This document shows, in pieces, positions 8,100 through 16,920 of a stretch of 64,000 bases of DNA. The position numbers were made by a program, and so were the translations under genes. This DNA is from an uncultured Rhodospirillaceae bacterium (GTDB lineage: Bacteria; Pseudomonadota; Alphaproteobacteria; CAAGCB01; CAG-977): NCBI GenBank assembly GCA_900550445.1, contig URSF01000008.1:1-64000 (forward strand), read 5' to 3'. Numbering within the stretch: position 1 is the first letter of the stretch; each line of letters opens with the position of its first letter. Below the pieces are notes generated by a model. The model saw nothing but the letters and a program-made list of their open reading frames with translations. It was not told the DNA's origin and did not search any database.

Positions 8100-9596
8100 A
8101 TGTTTCATTCTTTCTTTAAAGGGAAAAAAATTAAAGGATTGTTTTCCTTATGTTTTTTCTTCGCCTTATGTTTTATCCTTAACGCATGTAAAGAAGAAAA
8201 ACTTGCGAAATATGTTTTCTTTTTTATCGGCGACGGGGCTTCGTACGCGCAACGGCGTTTAACCGAACTGGCCGGCGGGGACCGGCTGTTTATCAATACG
8301 CTGCCGATTCAAGGCAGTGCAACGACGGCGGCCGTCCAGTCGAATCTGGCGGATACGGCGGCTTCGGCCGGGGCGCTGGCTTCCGGAAAGCTGGGAAAAG
8401 AAGGAATGGTTTCCATGCTGGGAGAAAATGATCCCGCCGTTCCGTTAATAACGTCCGTCGCCGTGCAAAACGGTTATGCCGTCGGCATTATTACGGATTC
8501 TTCTCTGGACGGCGTTGTTCCCGCGTCTTTTTACGCTCATTCTGCCAAAAAACAGAATTATTACGACATCGCCGTTCAAGCCAAAGACAGCGGCGTTGCT
8601 TTGATGATGGGGCAGGCTTTTAAACGTCAGAAATCGTTCAAAAAAGAAGATTTAAGCGTCGTTTTGAAATCAGGCGGGTATAAACAGATTTCTTCGCTGA
8701 AGGGGCAGGAAAAGTTGCCTGCGGGCAAAGTCGTCGCGGCGTTTAAAAATATTCCTTTCGCCATTGACGCAAAGCCGGATTCTCCGTCTTTGGCCGGTTT
8801 CGTTGAAAAAGCCGTTGAAAAATTCAAAACGGAAAAAGGTTTCGTTTTAATCACAATCGCCGGAAAAATGAATCAGGCGGCGGAAATGCATGATACGGCG
8901 GCTTTGATCCGGGAAATGGACGCTTTTGATCAGGCGGTGAAAAAAGCGTATGATTTTTATCGCGAACGGCCGCAGGAAACTTTGATCGTCGTTACCGGAA
9001 CGGTTGAAACGGGCGGTATGACGCTGGGAATTGACAATTCCGCGGATCTGAACGTCGGTGTTTTTAAAAGTCAGAAAATTTCGGCGGAAGCGTTTAAAAC
9101 TGCCGTTAACCGTTTTCGTAAACGTCGGCAGATCGGGGCGACTCTGGAAAATTTTATGCCGCAGATCGAAAAAAATTTCGGATTGCGGCTGTTATCCAAA
9201 GAGCAGAAAAAAGAATTGACGAATCAGGCGGGAAAAGGAAACGAAGACGCCAAACTGGCTTTGGACATGAATTTGAACGCTGTGGAACTGTCCGCGCTAC
9301 GCGAAGCATTTCGATACAGTATGGCGGAACCGGCAAAACGACCGAAAACCGAAGCTTATTTAAATAAATACGGAAAATATGATCCCTTACAGACGGCGCC
9401 GATCAAAATTCTGGCGCGGCGGGCGGGCGTCGGATATTCGACGTTTGGTCAGACTGCCGTGCCGATTCCTGTTTCCGCCGTCGGAAATGGCGCTTTTTTC
9501 TTTATGGGAAGTTATCCGCAAACGGCTTTGTTCGGAAAAATTCTGGGCGCTATGGGGCTGACGACCGTGCCGGCCGATCAGAAAAAAGAACCGTAG
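8100..9596 (+). CDS. Alkaline phosphatase-fold lipoprotein lacking metal ligands
   Basis: A 498-residue protein with a lipoprotein signal (FILNAC, Cys30), clearly of the PhoA superfamily: FFIGDGAS, ADTAASAGALASG, PASFYAH, VVTGTVETGG and a C-terminal GYSTFGQTAVPIPVSAVGNG block. Against the E. coli enzyme the first aspartate (Asp45) is kept and the nucleophile serine is threonine (Thr86). The other ligands are replaced: the EGGRIDHAGH block reads IAGKMNQAAEM, the DHETGG block reads TVETGG, and the HTGxxVPV histidine is glutamine. It is therefore probably not a zinc phosphatase, but a binding or structural pseudoenzyme. Its last 47 bases overlap the convergent MATE gene. Confidence 0.85.
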   Translation: MFHSFFKGKKIKGLFSLCFFFALCFILNACKEEKLAKYVFFFIGDGASYAQRRLTELAGGDRLFINTLPIQGSATTAAVQSNLADTAASAGALASGKLGKEGMVSMLGENDPAVPLITSVAVQNGYAVGIITDSSLDGVVPASFYAHSAKKQNYYDIAVQAKDSGVALMMGQAFKRQKSFKKEDLSVVLKSGGYKQISSLKGQEKLPAGKVVAAFKNIPFAIDAKPDSPSLAGFVEKAVEKFKTEKGFVLITIAGKMNQAAEMHDTAALIREMDAFDQAVKKAYDFYRERPQETLIVVTGTVETGGMTLGIDNSADLNVGVFKSQKISAEAFKTAVNRFRKRRQIGATLENFMPQIEKNFGLRLLSKEQKKELTNQAGKGNEDAKLALDMNLNAVELSALREAFRYSMAEPAKRPKTEAYLNKYGKYDPLQTAPIKILARRAGVGYSTFGQTAVPIPVSAVGNGAFFFMGSYPQTALFGKILGAMGLTTVPADQKKEP

Positions 9597-10965
9597 TTTC
9601 TTCGGCTTTTCTTTCTTTTTCCAGGCGGCTGTATTTTCTGAACTGCCGGACGGCAATCGGAATTGAAATCAGAAAGCCAAGAAAATCTGCCGCCGGAAAA
9701 GCGTAAAAAACGCCTTCCAGGCCTAAGTAACGCGGCAGAATGATCAATCCGGGAATGATAAAAATCAGCTGGCGGCTGAGTGCTAAAAACGTCGCCGTGC
9801 GGGGGCATCTGGTCGCTTGCAGCAGAAACGTCGTTGCGACAGGCAGGCCGATCAGCGGATACAGTAAGCTGAGAATCTTCAAAGAATTCGATCCGATCGT
9901 AATCAATTCCTGATCGCTGCGGTTAAATATCTGTATAATTTGAACGGAAAATAACTGCAAAATACTGCAGCTGATAATAAAAAACAGTGTCGAAATCATC
10001 AATGTCAGCCGGTAGATTTTTAACAGGCGGCCATATTTTTTCGCTCCCAGGTTAAAGCTGATGACAGGCTGAGCACCTTCACACAGGCCGATCACGGGCA
10101 TAAACAGCAGAATTGTTACGGCAATCGTCGCGCCCATGGCGGAAACGGCTATGTCGCCGCCGTACAGAACAAGCGATTTGTTGATGATCGTCTGCATTAA
10201 TCCGTTGGCCAGCTGAATCATAAACGGAGCCGTACCGACAAAACAGATCATCAGCAAAATTTTAACGGAAAAAGAGGCATATCTTTTTCTGAACCGGTAA
10301 GGGGCTTTTGACGACAGAAAAAAAGAAAATGCCCAGAGAAAAGAAACAACCTGAGCTATGACCGTAGCATAGGCGGCTCCAGCAATTCCCCAGTGAAAAA
10401 TGAAAATAAAAACCGGATCCAAAATAGTGTTCGTGACGGCGCCGATCAGCATGGTATACATGGCGATATGGGGAAAACCGCTGGCTCGGATAAAGTTATT
10501 CAGCGTCATGTTCGTCATCATGAACAATGCACCGCACAGTGTGATTTTTAAATAAGTTTTGGCATACGGCATGATTGTCGGCGTCGCGCCGTAAAGTTTC
10601 AGCAGAGATTCCAAAAATAAAAAATGAATAATGATAAAAATAATTGCCAACAGTCCGATCAGCATAACGGCGTTGGTAAAAATCCGTTCGGCTCGGGGAA
10701 TCTTTTTTTGTCCCAAACTGACGGCAAAATTAACGCTGCCGCCGATACCGACCATTAATCCGAAAGCCATTTGCAGGACGGTTGTCGGAAAGGAAACGGC
10801 AACTCCGGCCAATCCCAAAGCCCCGATTCCGTTGCCGATAAAAATACGGTCGACCAGATTATAAGACGCATTAATCAACAGGCCGATTACGGCTGGCAGA
10901 GCAAATGTCCATAATAATCGGGGAATGGGGTCTGTTCCCAGCTGCAGTCGTCTTGTGTCCGTCAT
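9550..10965 (-). CDS. MATE-family multidrug/Na+ antiporter
   Basis: A 471-residue inner membrane protein with twelve predicted helices in two homologous halves, the MATE fold. PIPRLLWTFALPAVIGLLIN at the start, DRIFIGNGIG, and a second-half FMPVIGLCEGAQPVISFN resemble the MepA/DinF branch. It exports cationic drugs or metabolites in exchange for Na+ or H+; the substrate is unknown. The C-terminal 15 residues run past the end of the convergent pseudo-phosphatase gene, a 47-bp tail-to-tail overlap with no room for a separate terminator. Confidence 0.92.
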   Translation of the reverse strand: MTDTRRLQLGTDPIPRLLWTFALPAVIGLLINASYNLVDRIFIGNGIGALGLAGVAVSFPTTVLQMAFGLMVGIGGSVNFAVSLGQKKIPRAERIFTNAVMLIGLLAIIFIIIHFLFLESLLKLYGATPTIMPYAKTYLKITLCGALFMMTNMTLNNFIRASGFPHIAMYTMLIGAVTNTILDPVFIFIFHWGIAGAAYATVIAQVVSFLWAFSFFLSSKAPYRFRKRYASFSVKILLMICFVGTAPFMIQLANGLMQTIINKSLVLYGGDIAVSAMGATIAVTILLFMPVIGLCEGAQPVISFNLGAKKYGRLLKIYRLTLMISTLFFIISCSILQLFSVQIIQIFNRSDQELITIGSNSLKILSLLYPLIGLPVATTFLLQATRCPRTATFLALSRQLIFIIPGLIILPRYLGLEGVFYAFPAADFLGFLISIPIAVRQFRKYSRLEKERKAEETTVLFSDRPARSSAP

Positions 10966-11013
10966 TGTTTTTCCTGTTCCTTATCGACGATTGGAACAGG
11001 TGTATAGGGAATT

Positions 11014-13254
11014 TTATTTTTTATCCAGTAAAAAAGGATTCTTTTTTTCAAAAACGGCAAAGGCAAGAATCAGCGGCGCGGCGGCGATCATCGGCATGGC
11101 GTAACGCAGCAGTCCATTGACCGGCGAAGCGACGCAGACCAAAATATTGATCAGCACCGGAACAAAAGGCGCGGCGCTTTTTTCTTTTTTCCGGCATAGC
11201 AGGTAAATCCACAGCAATATGCTGAAGTTTGTATAAAACGCGCAACTGTAAAACAGATTTAAAATCGGGATATACCATAAAAAAGAATAATAAAGCCAGT
11301 CTGATATATCTTTGAGCGGTAAAGCGTCGCCGCCTGTTTCCGACGTATTCAGCCATTCCGTCAGAACAACGACCCGGGAAGGCAGTGAAAGCAGGTTGGG
11401 AATAAAGGTATAGTACTGTGACGATTGGCTTAAAAATGCCTGAAAATAAGTGACGGGGTGTTTGAAAAACATCTTTGCCCAGACGAAAAGATAATTCGCC
11501 AGAAAAGCGTTTTCCTTTTCCGCGTCATTCAGTTTGTATGTTTTTTTGACAGGGTCGGAAGAATAACGGTAATAATTTCTGCCGAGTTCATGGAACGAAA
11601 GCACGCGGTCAATCGTCAGGTATTCTTCGGCGGTGATTTCCGTTCCGTGTCGTTTTACGTAAAACGCCGTTTGTTGAAACGGAATTGAGAATATTTCTTT
11701 TTTACTGCCGGGCGGAAATCCCATGGCGGGAAAAACGTATTGTGTCAGGGCGGGGTAAACGGTTAAAACCGTTAAAAAAGCAATCCCTGCCGTTTTTTTA
11801 TGCGAAGTGCGGAAAAATAAAAAAAGCAGCGTCGGCAGGATAATGTAAACGCCGTTGTTGCGCAGCAGGCATACCATTAATCCCGTCAATATATAAGAAA
11901 TCAGATTTTTGAAAAAACGACCTCTGTCGTTTTCCGTGACAAGCGATATCGTCTGCAGTAAAAACAGAGTGAAAAAGGCGCTGTAAGGGACGTCTTTTAC
12001 TCCCCAGATCATGAATATGCCGAAAGGAACCGCGGCAAAAAAGATTAAAGTTCCCGCCTGAAAAAGCACGGGCAATTCCCAGCGTCTGATTTTTTTCTGG
12101 CAGGCGGCAAAAACCGCGGCGCAAATAAGGCTTTGCAATAAAATATAAAGAAAAGCGCCCAGCCGGCCGTCTTTTAAAAACAGACCGGTCTTAAAACAGA
12201 TTCCCATTAAAAAAGTCGATAAAAACGGGTGATGCTGGGATTGTTCGGAAATACCCGAAATTTGCGCCAGCTGCAGAACCATATCCGGCGAGATGCGGCC
12301 GGGGTAGTAAATCAGGGCTAAAATCAGATATACGCTCAGAATAAGGCAGAAGGAAACGGCAAAAGTATATTTTTGATAAAATCTGAACCATCGGGCGGAA
12401 AAATCATTTCGCCGTGTTCCCAGATAATCCCAAAACCTGAACAGATAAGAACAAAGCGCATAAGTCAGAGCCGTTTCGCCGGCAACGGAAACGACAGAAA
12501 ACAGCATATTATTTTTGATAACCGAAAAAGTAAGAGAAAAACGCAGGCTGTAAGCAAAAAGGGATAATAAACTGAAAATCAGGCTGAAACCGAAAAGAAG
12601 GCCTTTTTCCTTTTTGTTTAATCGGTTTTCTTCGGCTTTACGGTAAAAAACGTATAAACCCGCAGTCAGCAGCAAAGTGAAAAAGGTATTTTCTTTTCCC
12701 AGATTGGTATCGAAATAAAAAGAAAAGCAAAAGTATCCCGCAATCGCCGCGGCCGTGGCGCGAGCTGCCTTAAACCGGAAAAGACAATAAAACGCGATAA
12801 AGGAAAAAAACGCCGAAACAAAAGCGGCAAAGAAAGAAAACTTTGTTTTTCCTTCAATGTCTAACGGCGTTGTCAGAGACAGTTCAAAAGTGTCCGGCGT
12901 AATCAGGTCGTTTTCTTCCAGCTGCAAGACCCGGGTTGTTTTCCCTTCAATCCTGATTTGGTCAATCTTTATCTGTTGCTGCGGCTGAACGGAAAACGTC
13001 AAAATCATTTGGTGCAGTTTTTGGGCGGGAACATCAAAAAAGACAAAATCCGACGTTTTCGGGCAAAAGTTTTTTTCTAAAAAGTATTTTTGAATATTTT
13101 CATTTTCGTTCTGCGTATAGTTCAGATAAACTCGGGCGCCCGTGTCGGATAAGGCATGAAAGCTGACGCGGACTGTCGGCGTCAGGTAAAAAGGAGCGAT
13201 CGGCAGCATAAAAAAGAGCGTGCAGATCAGGCTGAAAACGATATGTTTTTTCAT
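11014..13254 (-). CDS. Giant multi-pass membrane protein, DUF6020-like (copy 1)
   Basis: 746 residues. A signal-like first helix and an exported beta-rich domain (about 25-135) are followed by ten or more transmembrane segments. The motif run YYPGRISPDMVLQL then HHPFLSTFL, and the later SIPFQQTAFYVKRHGTEITAEEY, look like the DUF6020 family, whose layout suggests a GT-C-type glycosyltransferase or lipid-linked sugar enzyme. It is a paralogue of the gene just upstream and overlaps its end by four bases. No catalytic residue can be named with confidence, so the function is inference. Confidence 0.7.
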   Translation of the reverse strand: MKKHIVFSLICTLFFMLPIAPFYLTPTVRVSFHALSDTGARVYLNYTQNENENIQKYFLEKNFCPKTSDFVFFDVPAQKLHQMILTFSVQPQQQIKIDQIRIEGKTTRVLQLEENDLITPDTFELSLTTPLDIEGKTKFSFFAAFVSAFFSFIAFYCLFRFKAARATAAAIAGYFCFSFYFDTNLGKENTFFTLLLTAGLYVFYRKAEENRLNKKEKGLLFGFSLIFSLLSLFAYSLRFSLTFSVIKNNMLFSVVSVAGETALTYALCSYLFRFWDYLGTRRNDFSARWFRFYQKYTFAVSFCLILSVYLILALIYYPGRISPDMVLQLAQISGISEQSQHHPFLSTFLMGICFKTGLFLKDGRLGAFLYILLQSLICAAVFAACQKKIRRWELPVLFQAGTLIFFAAVPFGIFMIWGVKDVPYSAFFTLFLLQTISLVTENDRGRFFKNLISYILTGLMVCLLRNNGVYIILPTLLFLFFRTSHKKTAGIAFLTVLTVYPALTQYVFPAMGFPPGSKKEIFSIPFQQTAFYVKRHGTEITAEEYLTIDRVLSFHELGRNYYRYSSDPVKKTYKLNDAEKENAFLANYLFVWAKMFFKHPVTYFQAFLSQSSQYYTFIPNLLSLPSRVVVLTEWLNTSETGGDALPLKDISDWLYYSFLWYIPILNLFYSCAFYTNFSILLWIYLLCRKKEKSAAPFVPVLINILVCVASPVNGLLRYAMPMIAAAPLILAFAVFEKKNPFLLDKK

Positions 13255-15506
13255 TGACGGTCCTCCGCCTGTTTTTCAGTGTTTATTTGCGGCGCGGCGC
13301 AAAAGGCAAAAACAACGGGCATGGCGGTAATAACCGGCAGATACAGGCGCAACAGTCCGTTTAACGGAGAAGCGACGCATATCAGAACAGACATCGCCGA
13401 CGCCGTCAGGAAAAGCAGTTTTTTCCGCCGGCCGGACGTGTAAACATAAAGTCCGAGCAGCACCAGAAGCCAGGTATAAACCGGTGCTCTGACGCCCGTG
13501 TAAAGCAGGGAGGAAGCCATTTCGTTATTATAAAACACGCCGACAGCCGTTCTGGCATTTTCAAATTTGTCGGGAAAAACGGTACAAAACAAAGGATCGA
13601 AAGGTTCCTGCTGCTCTATGACAAAATACGGTGTAAAGGCATAATAACCGAAGCTGTTGGCCATAGTCGCCTGAATACCTGTCAGCGGGTGTCTGAAAAA
13701 CAGTTTGACCGCGGTTTTCAAATAGGCTGCCAGTTTTTTGTTTTCTTCGGGATCTCCTTCTATTTTATAGGTTTTTTTAGTATGTGCCGCGGTAAACGGC
13801 GCATAATCGCGTATGATTTCCGGAATGTCCAAAATTCGGCTGATTATCCGGTATTCTTCTGCCGTAATGTCGGACGGGTGGGTTTTCAGGTAACGCGCCG
13901 TTTGTTGGAACGGAATGGATAAGGCTTCTTTTTTCGGGCCCGGCGCATATCCTAATGACAGAAAAACAACCTGATTAAGCAAAAAGAAGCAGCAGACGGC
14001 CGTTCCCGTTAAAAGGGCCGTTATTTTTTTCGTTTTGACGGGAATATCCGAAAACAGCAGCAAAGCTGCGGTTGTCGGCAGAGCGACGAATATTCCGTTG
14101 CGCCGCAGCAGGCAGACCAGCAGAAAAACAACGGCATAAGCGCAGAGTTGTTTTTTATCGGCGAAATATTTTTCAGGATCATGCAGACCGGACAGTGTCT
14201 GCAGTACAAAAAGGGTCGTCATGCCGGCGTAAAGCGTGTCTTTCATATCCCAAACGGCGATAAAACCGCCGATCGGGTAAATGGAAAAGAAAATCAGGCT
14301 GATCAGTTGAAAGTAAAAATTTAATCCCAGCTGTTTTATGCGGTTCAGGCATAATGCGAAAACAAAAGCACAGAAGCAGGACTGCAGCGCGGTATAAAAA
14401 TAAATGCCGAGGTTATAGTCTTTGATCCGGCTGCCTGCTTGGAAACAGGCGCTGAGCAAAAATGTCGACAATACCGGGTGTCTTTGCGATTTTGTCAGCA
14501 GATCCATCGTCTGTTTAATTTGGCCTTTGGAATCCCAGGGAAAAATACCGGGATAATATATAAAATGCCAGGGCAGCCAGCAGGCCAGAATAATTAAAAA
14601 AGCGCATAACACCGTATGGCGCCGGTAAAAATCAATCAGACGCGGTATATACTGTCGTCCCGTATACGGTTTTAAAAAGAATCCGTCGGACATAAATTTA
14701 AAAAAACACAGGCCGACGGCATAAAACAAAATTCCCTGTCCGACAGCGCCCGCCGTGCAAAGCAAGGCGTTTTGCGCAATGAAATCCCATGAATCAAAAC
14801 GATACAGAGAAAGAGATAAAAGATTAACCGTGCCAAAGATAATCCCGGCCGTCGCCAAAGGAAAATTCAGCGGCGTTTCTTTTGTATAAAGGCGGTTGTA
14901 AAAAAAGAACAAAAAGGCAAAAATCAAAGTTCCGAAAAGCATATTCAGCTGCGCCGGGTTGATATTGCAGCTTAATGAAATTCCCGTGTAGCCGGCGGCT
15001 GCCGCAAATAAAAGGCGTGCTGTCCCGTTGTTTTTCAGGGCAAAGAAAAGCAGCGAAGCTGATATGAAGATGAAAATGAATAAAGCGGTATCAAAATGCC
15101 GGTCTGCTGTAAACGAGAGTTCGTTAAAGGAAAACGTTTCATTTTTTTCAACGGGAAAAACGATTTCCGTTCGGCCGGGGGCGGGAAAAAACGTCTTTTC
15201 GGTCTGCCCGCGCAAATGCAATTCGCCCACCCGGATATTCATGTCGGTGTGCACTTCAAAATTAATGTTTATGGCGGACAGCTCCGGCGTCTGTATCGTA
15301 AAACGCAGTTTTTGCCGGTCTTTGACGGAAAATGTTGTCAGATGAACGGGGCTGTCCGTTCCCGCCGGAACATAAGAAAGTTGCGCTTTGATCAACGAAG
15401 GTGTTGAAATCTCCGTTTCAGCCTGAATGACCGGCCGGAAATAAACCGGAATCGTAAGAATCAGAATCGCTGCAATACCGAAAAAATAAAAAAAGAATGT
15501 TTTCAT
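13251..15506 (-). CDS. Giant multi-pass membrane protein, DUF6020-like (copy 2)
   Basis: 751 residues, with the same plan as its neighbour: one N-terminal helix, a beta-rich external domain (about 25-130), then many membrane spans. It shares YYPGIFPWDSKGQIKQ, QRHPVLSTFL, WDMKDTLYAG, RRNGIFVALP and SIPFQQTARYLKTHPSDITAEEY at matching positions, so the pair arose by tandem duplication. The last 18 residues are a hydrophilic tail. Probably a membrane enzyme acting on lipid-linked sugars or envelope polymers; this is inferred from topology only. Confidence 0.7.
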   Translation of the reverse strand: MKTFFFYFFGIAAILILTIPVYFRPVIQAETEISTPSLIKAQLSYVPAGTDSPVHLTTFSVKDRQKLRFTIQTPELSAININFEVHTDMNIRVGELHLRGQTEKTFFPAPGRTEIVFPVEKNETFSFNELSFTADRHFDTALFIFIFISASLLFFALKNNGTARLLFAAAAGYTGISLSCNINPAQLNMLFGTLIFAFLFFFYNRLYTKETPLNFPLATAGIIFGTVNLLSLSLYRFDSWDFIAQNALLCTAGAVGQGILFYAVGLCFFKFMSDGFFLKPYTGRQYIPRLIDFYRRHTVLCAFLIILACWLPWHFIYYPGIFPWDSKGQIKQTMDLLTKSQRHPVLSTFLLSACFQAGSRIKDYNLGIYFYTALQSCFCAFVFALCLNRIKQLGLNFYFQLISLIFFSIYPIGGFIAVWDMKDTLYAGMTTLFVLQTLSGLHDPEKYFADKKQLCAYAVVFLLVCLLRRNGIFVALPTTAALLLFSDIPVKTKKITALLTGTAVCCFFLLNQVVFLSLGYAPGPKKEALSIPFQQTARYLKTHPSDITAEEYRIISRILDIPEIIRDYAPFTAAHTKKTYKIEGDPEENKKLAAYLKTAVKLFFRHPLTGIQATMANSFGYYAFTPYFVIEQQEPFDPLFCTVFPDKFENARTAVGVFYNNEMASSLLYTGVRAPVYTWLLVLLGLYVYTSGRRKKLLFLTASAMSVLICVASPLNGLLRLYLPVITAMPVVFAFCAAPQINTEKQAEDRQ

Positions 15507-15588
15507 AAGAGATGCTTTTCTGTCAGGTCGGTCTCAGCATATCAGGTTTTAATTCATTTTAAAAATTTTTTATATTGAAATGCAATTA

Positions 15589-15618
15589 AAAAACCCCGCG
15601 GCGCCGCGGGATTTTGAA
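15589..15618. terminator. GC-rich perfect palindrome with A/T flanks
   Basis: CCCGCGGCGCCGCGGG is a perfect 16-bp palindrome flanked by six A on the left and ATTTT on the right, upstream of the giant membrane protein operon. It could be a terminator for minus-strand transcripts reading out of the reductase gene, or an operator. It has no loop, which is unusual for a terminator. Confidence 0.45.
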
Positions 15619-15682
15619 TTTAAATACGGCAAATGCGAAACGTCGTTTTTTCGGCCGGGATTAAATGAAAAAAGCGTTTACG

Positions 15683-15720
15683 AAAAAGGCGGCCGTTGTT
15701 TCGTTAAACGGCCGCCTTGT
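15683..15720 (-). terminator. Terminator of the aldo/keto reductase gene
   Basis: A 12-bp stem AAGGCGGCCGTT/AACGGCCGCCTT with an eight-base loop, followed by five T on the minus strand, 22 bases after the reductase stop codon. Confidence 0.85.
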
Positions 15721-15741
15721 ATAAGTCGGAACAATGTCGTT

Positions 15742-16902
15742 TTATTTTCCGACCAGAGCGGATTGTACGGCATCATAGCGGTCGCCCATTATTTTGATGT
15801 CTGCCGCGGCCTGATTTAATTCTTCGATTTCCGCAGAAGACAGTTTAAATTCGGGTGTGCGCAGGTTTTCTTCCAGATGGGATAATTTGGTTGTTCCGGG
15901 GATCGGCACAATCTGATCATTTTGCGCCATCAGCCAGCCCAAAGCAATTTGGGCGGGCGTAGATCCTCTGGTCCGTCCGAAAGCGTTGAGTTTTTCGACA
16001 AGCCGCAGATTGTGGCGGATTGCCTGCGGGGTAAAGCGGGGCAGTGTCTGCCGGTTGTCGTTTTGAGGATCAAAACGGGTATATTCGGTAATGGATCCCG
16101 TTAAAAAGCCGCGGCAAAGCGGGCTGTAAGGGACAAAACCGATGCCGAGTTCTTTTAACGTCGGCAAAAGGTCGTTTTCCGGACGGCGCCACATCAGGGA
16201 ATATTCGCTTTGCACGGCTGTGACCGGGTATTCTTTGTGGGCTTTGCGCAAAGTGTCCGCGCCGATTTCGCACAGCCCGAAATGGCGGACTTTGCCTTCT
16301 TTGATCAGTTCTCCGACAGTACCGGCGACGTCCTCGATCGGGGTGTTGACGTCAAATCTGTGTTGGTAAAACAGGCCGATCGAATCTGTTTTTAAACGTT
16401 TCAGGCATTCGTCGCAGACTTGCCGGATATGTTCGGGCCGGCTGTCTTCGTGACTGAGGTCGCGTTTGCCGTCTTTATATGCGTGCCCGAATTTGGTCGC
16501 AATGATGACTTTGTCCTTATAAGGAGACAGCGCTTCGCCGACAAGTTCCTCGTTGGTAAAGGGACCGTAGCCTTCCGCCGTGTCAAAAAAAGTAACGCCG
16601 TGGTCAACGGCCTGATGCAGCAGTTTAATCAGTTCTTTTTTTTCGGGGTGTTCGCCGCGGTGATAATTCAGTCCCATACAGCCGAATCCGACTTCGGAAA
16701 CTTTTAAAGCCGCTTTGCCGCTGCCCAGAATCCTTTGGCCTTCGCTGACCGGCGGATCGGAAAGAACGCGGTCGGACATACGGGAAACCGCCGCCGCTTT
16801 GGCCGTGCCGGCCGCCGCGCCGAGAACCATGCTTCCGGTAACCAGAAAGCCCGTTTTTAAAAAATCACGGCGGTTAAAATCAGAAGTTTTATTGTTTGAC
16901 AT
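15742..16902 (-). CDS. Tat-exported aldo/keto reductase
   Basis: A 386-residue NADPH-dependent oxidoreductase. Residues 1-40 are a twin-arginine signal (FNRRDFLKTG, then a hydrophobic core ending near AKAAA), so it should be folded in the cytosol and exported. The TIM-barrel family motifs are GFGCMGLNYHRG, FFDTAEGYGPFTNEELVGEAL (catalytic Asp and Tyr), VIIATKFG (Lys) and FYQHRFD (His), the usual tetrad. The C-terminal IPIPGTTKLSHLEENL binds the cofactor phosphate. It is 18 bp from the LysR fusion gene and reads in the same direction. Such reductases are often controlled by a neighbouring LysR protein. Confidence 0.9.
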   Translation of the reverse strand: MSNNKTSDFNRRDFLKTGFLVTGSMVLGAAAGTAKAAAVSRMSDRVLSDPPVSEGQRILGSGKAALKVSEVGFGCMGLNYHRGEHPEKKELIKLLHQAVDHGVTFFDTAEGYGPFTNEELVGEALSPYKDKVIIATKFGHAYKDGKRDLSHEDSRPEHIRQVCDECLKRLKTDSIGLFYQHRFDVNTPIEDVAGTVGELIKEGKVRHFGLCEIGADTLRKAHKEYPVTAVQSEYSLMWRRPENDLLPTLKELGIGFVPYSPLCRGFLTGSITEYTRFDPQNDNRQTLPRFTPQAIRHNLRLVEKLNAFGRTRGSTPAQIALGWLMAQNDQIVPIPGTTKLSHLEENLRTPEFKLSSAEIEELNQAAADIKIMGDRYDAVQSALVGK

Positions 16903-16920
16903 TGTTTTCTCCTTTCAAAA

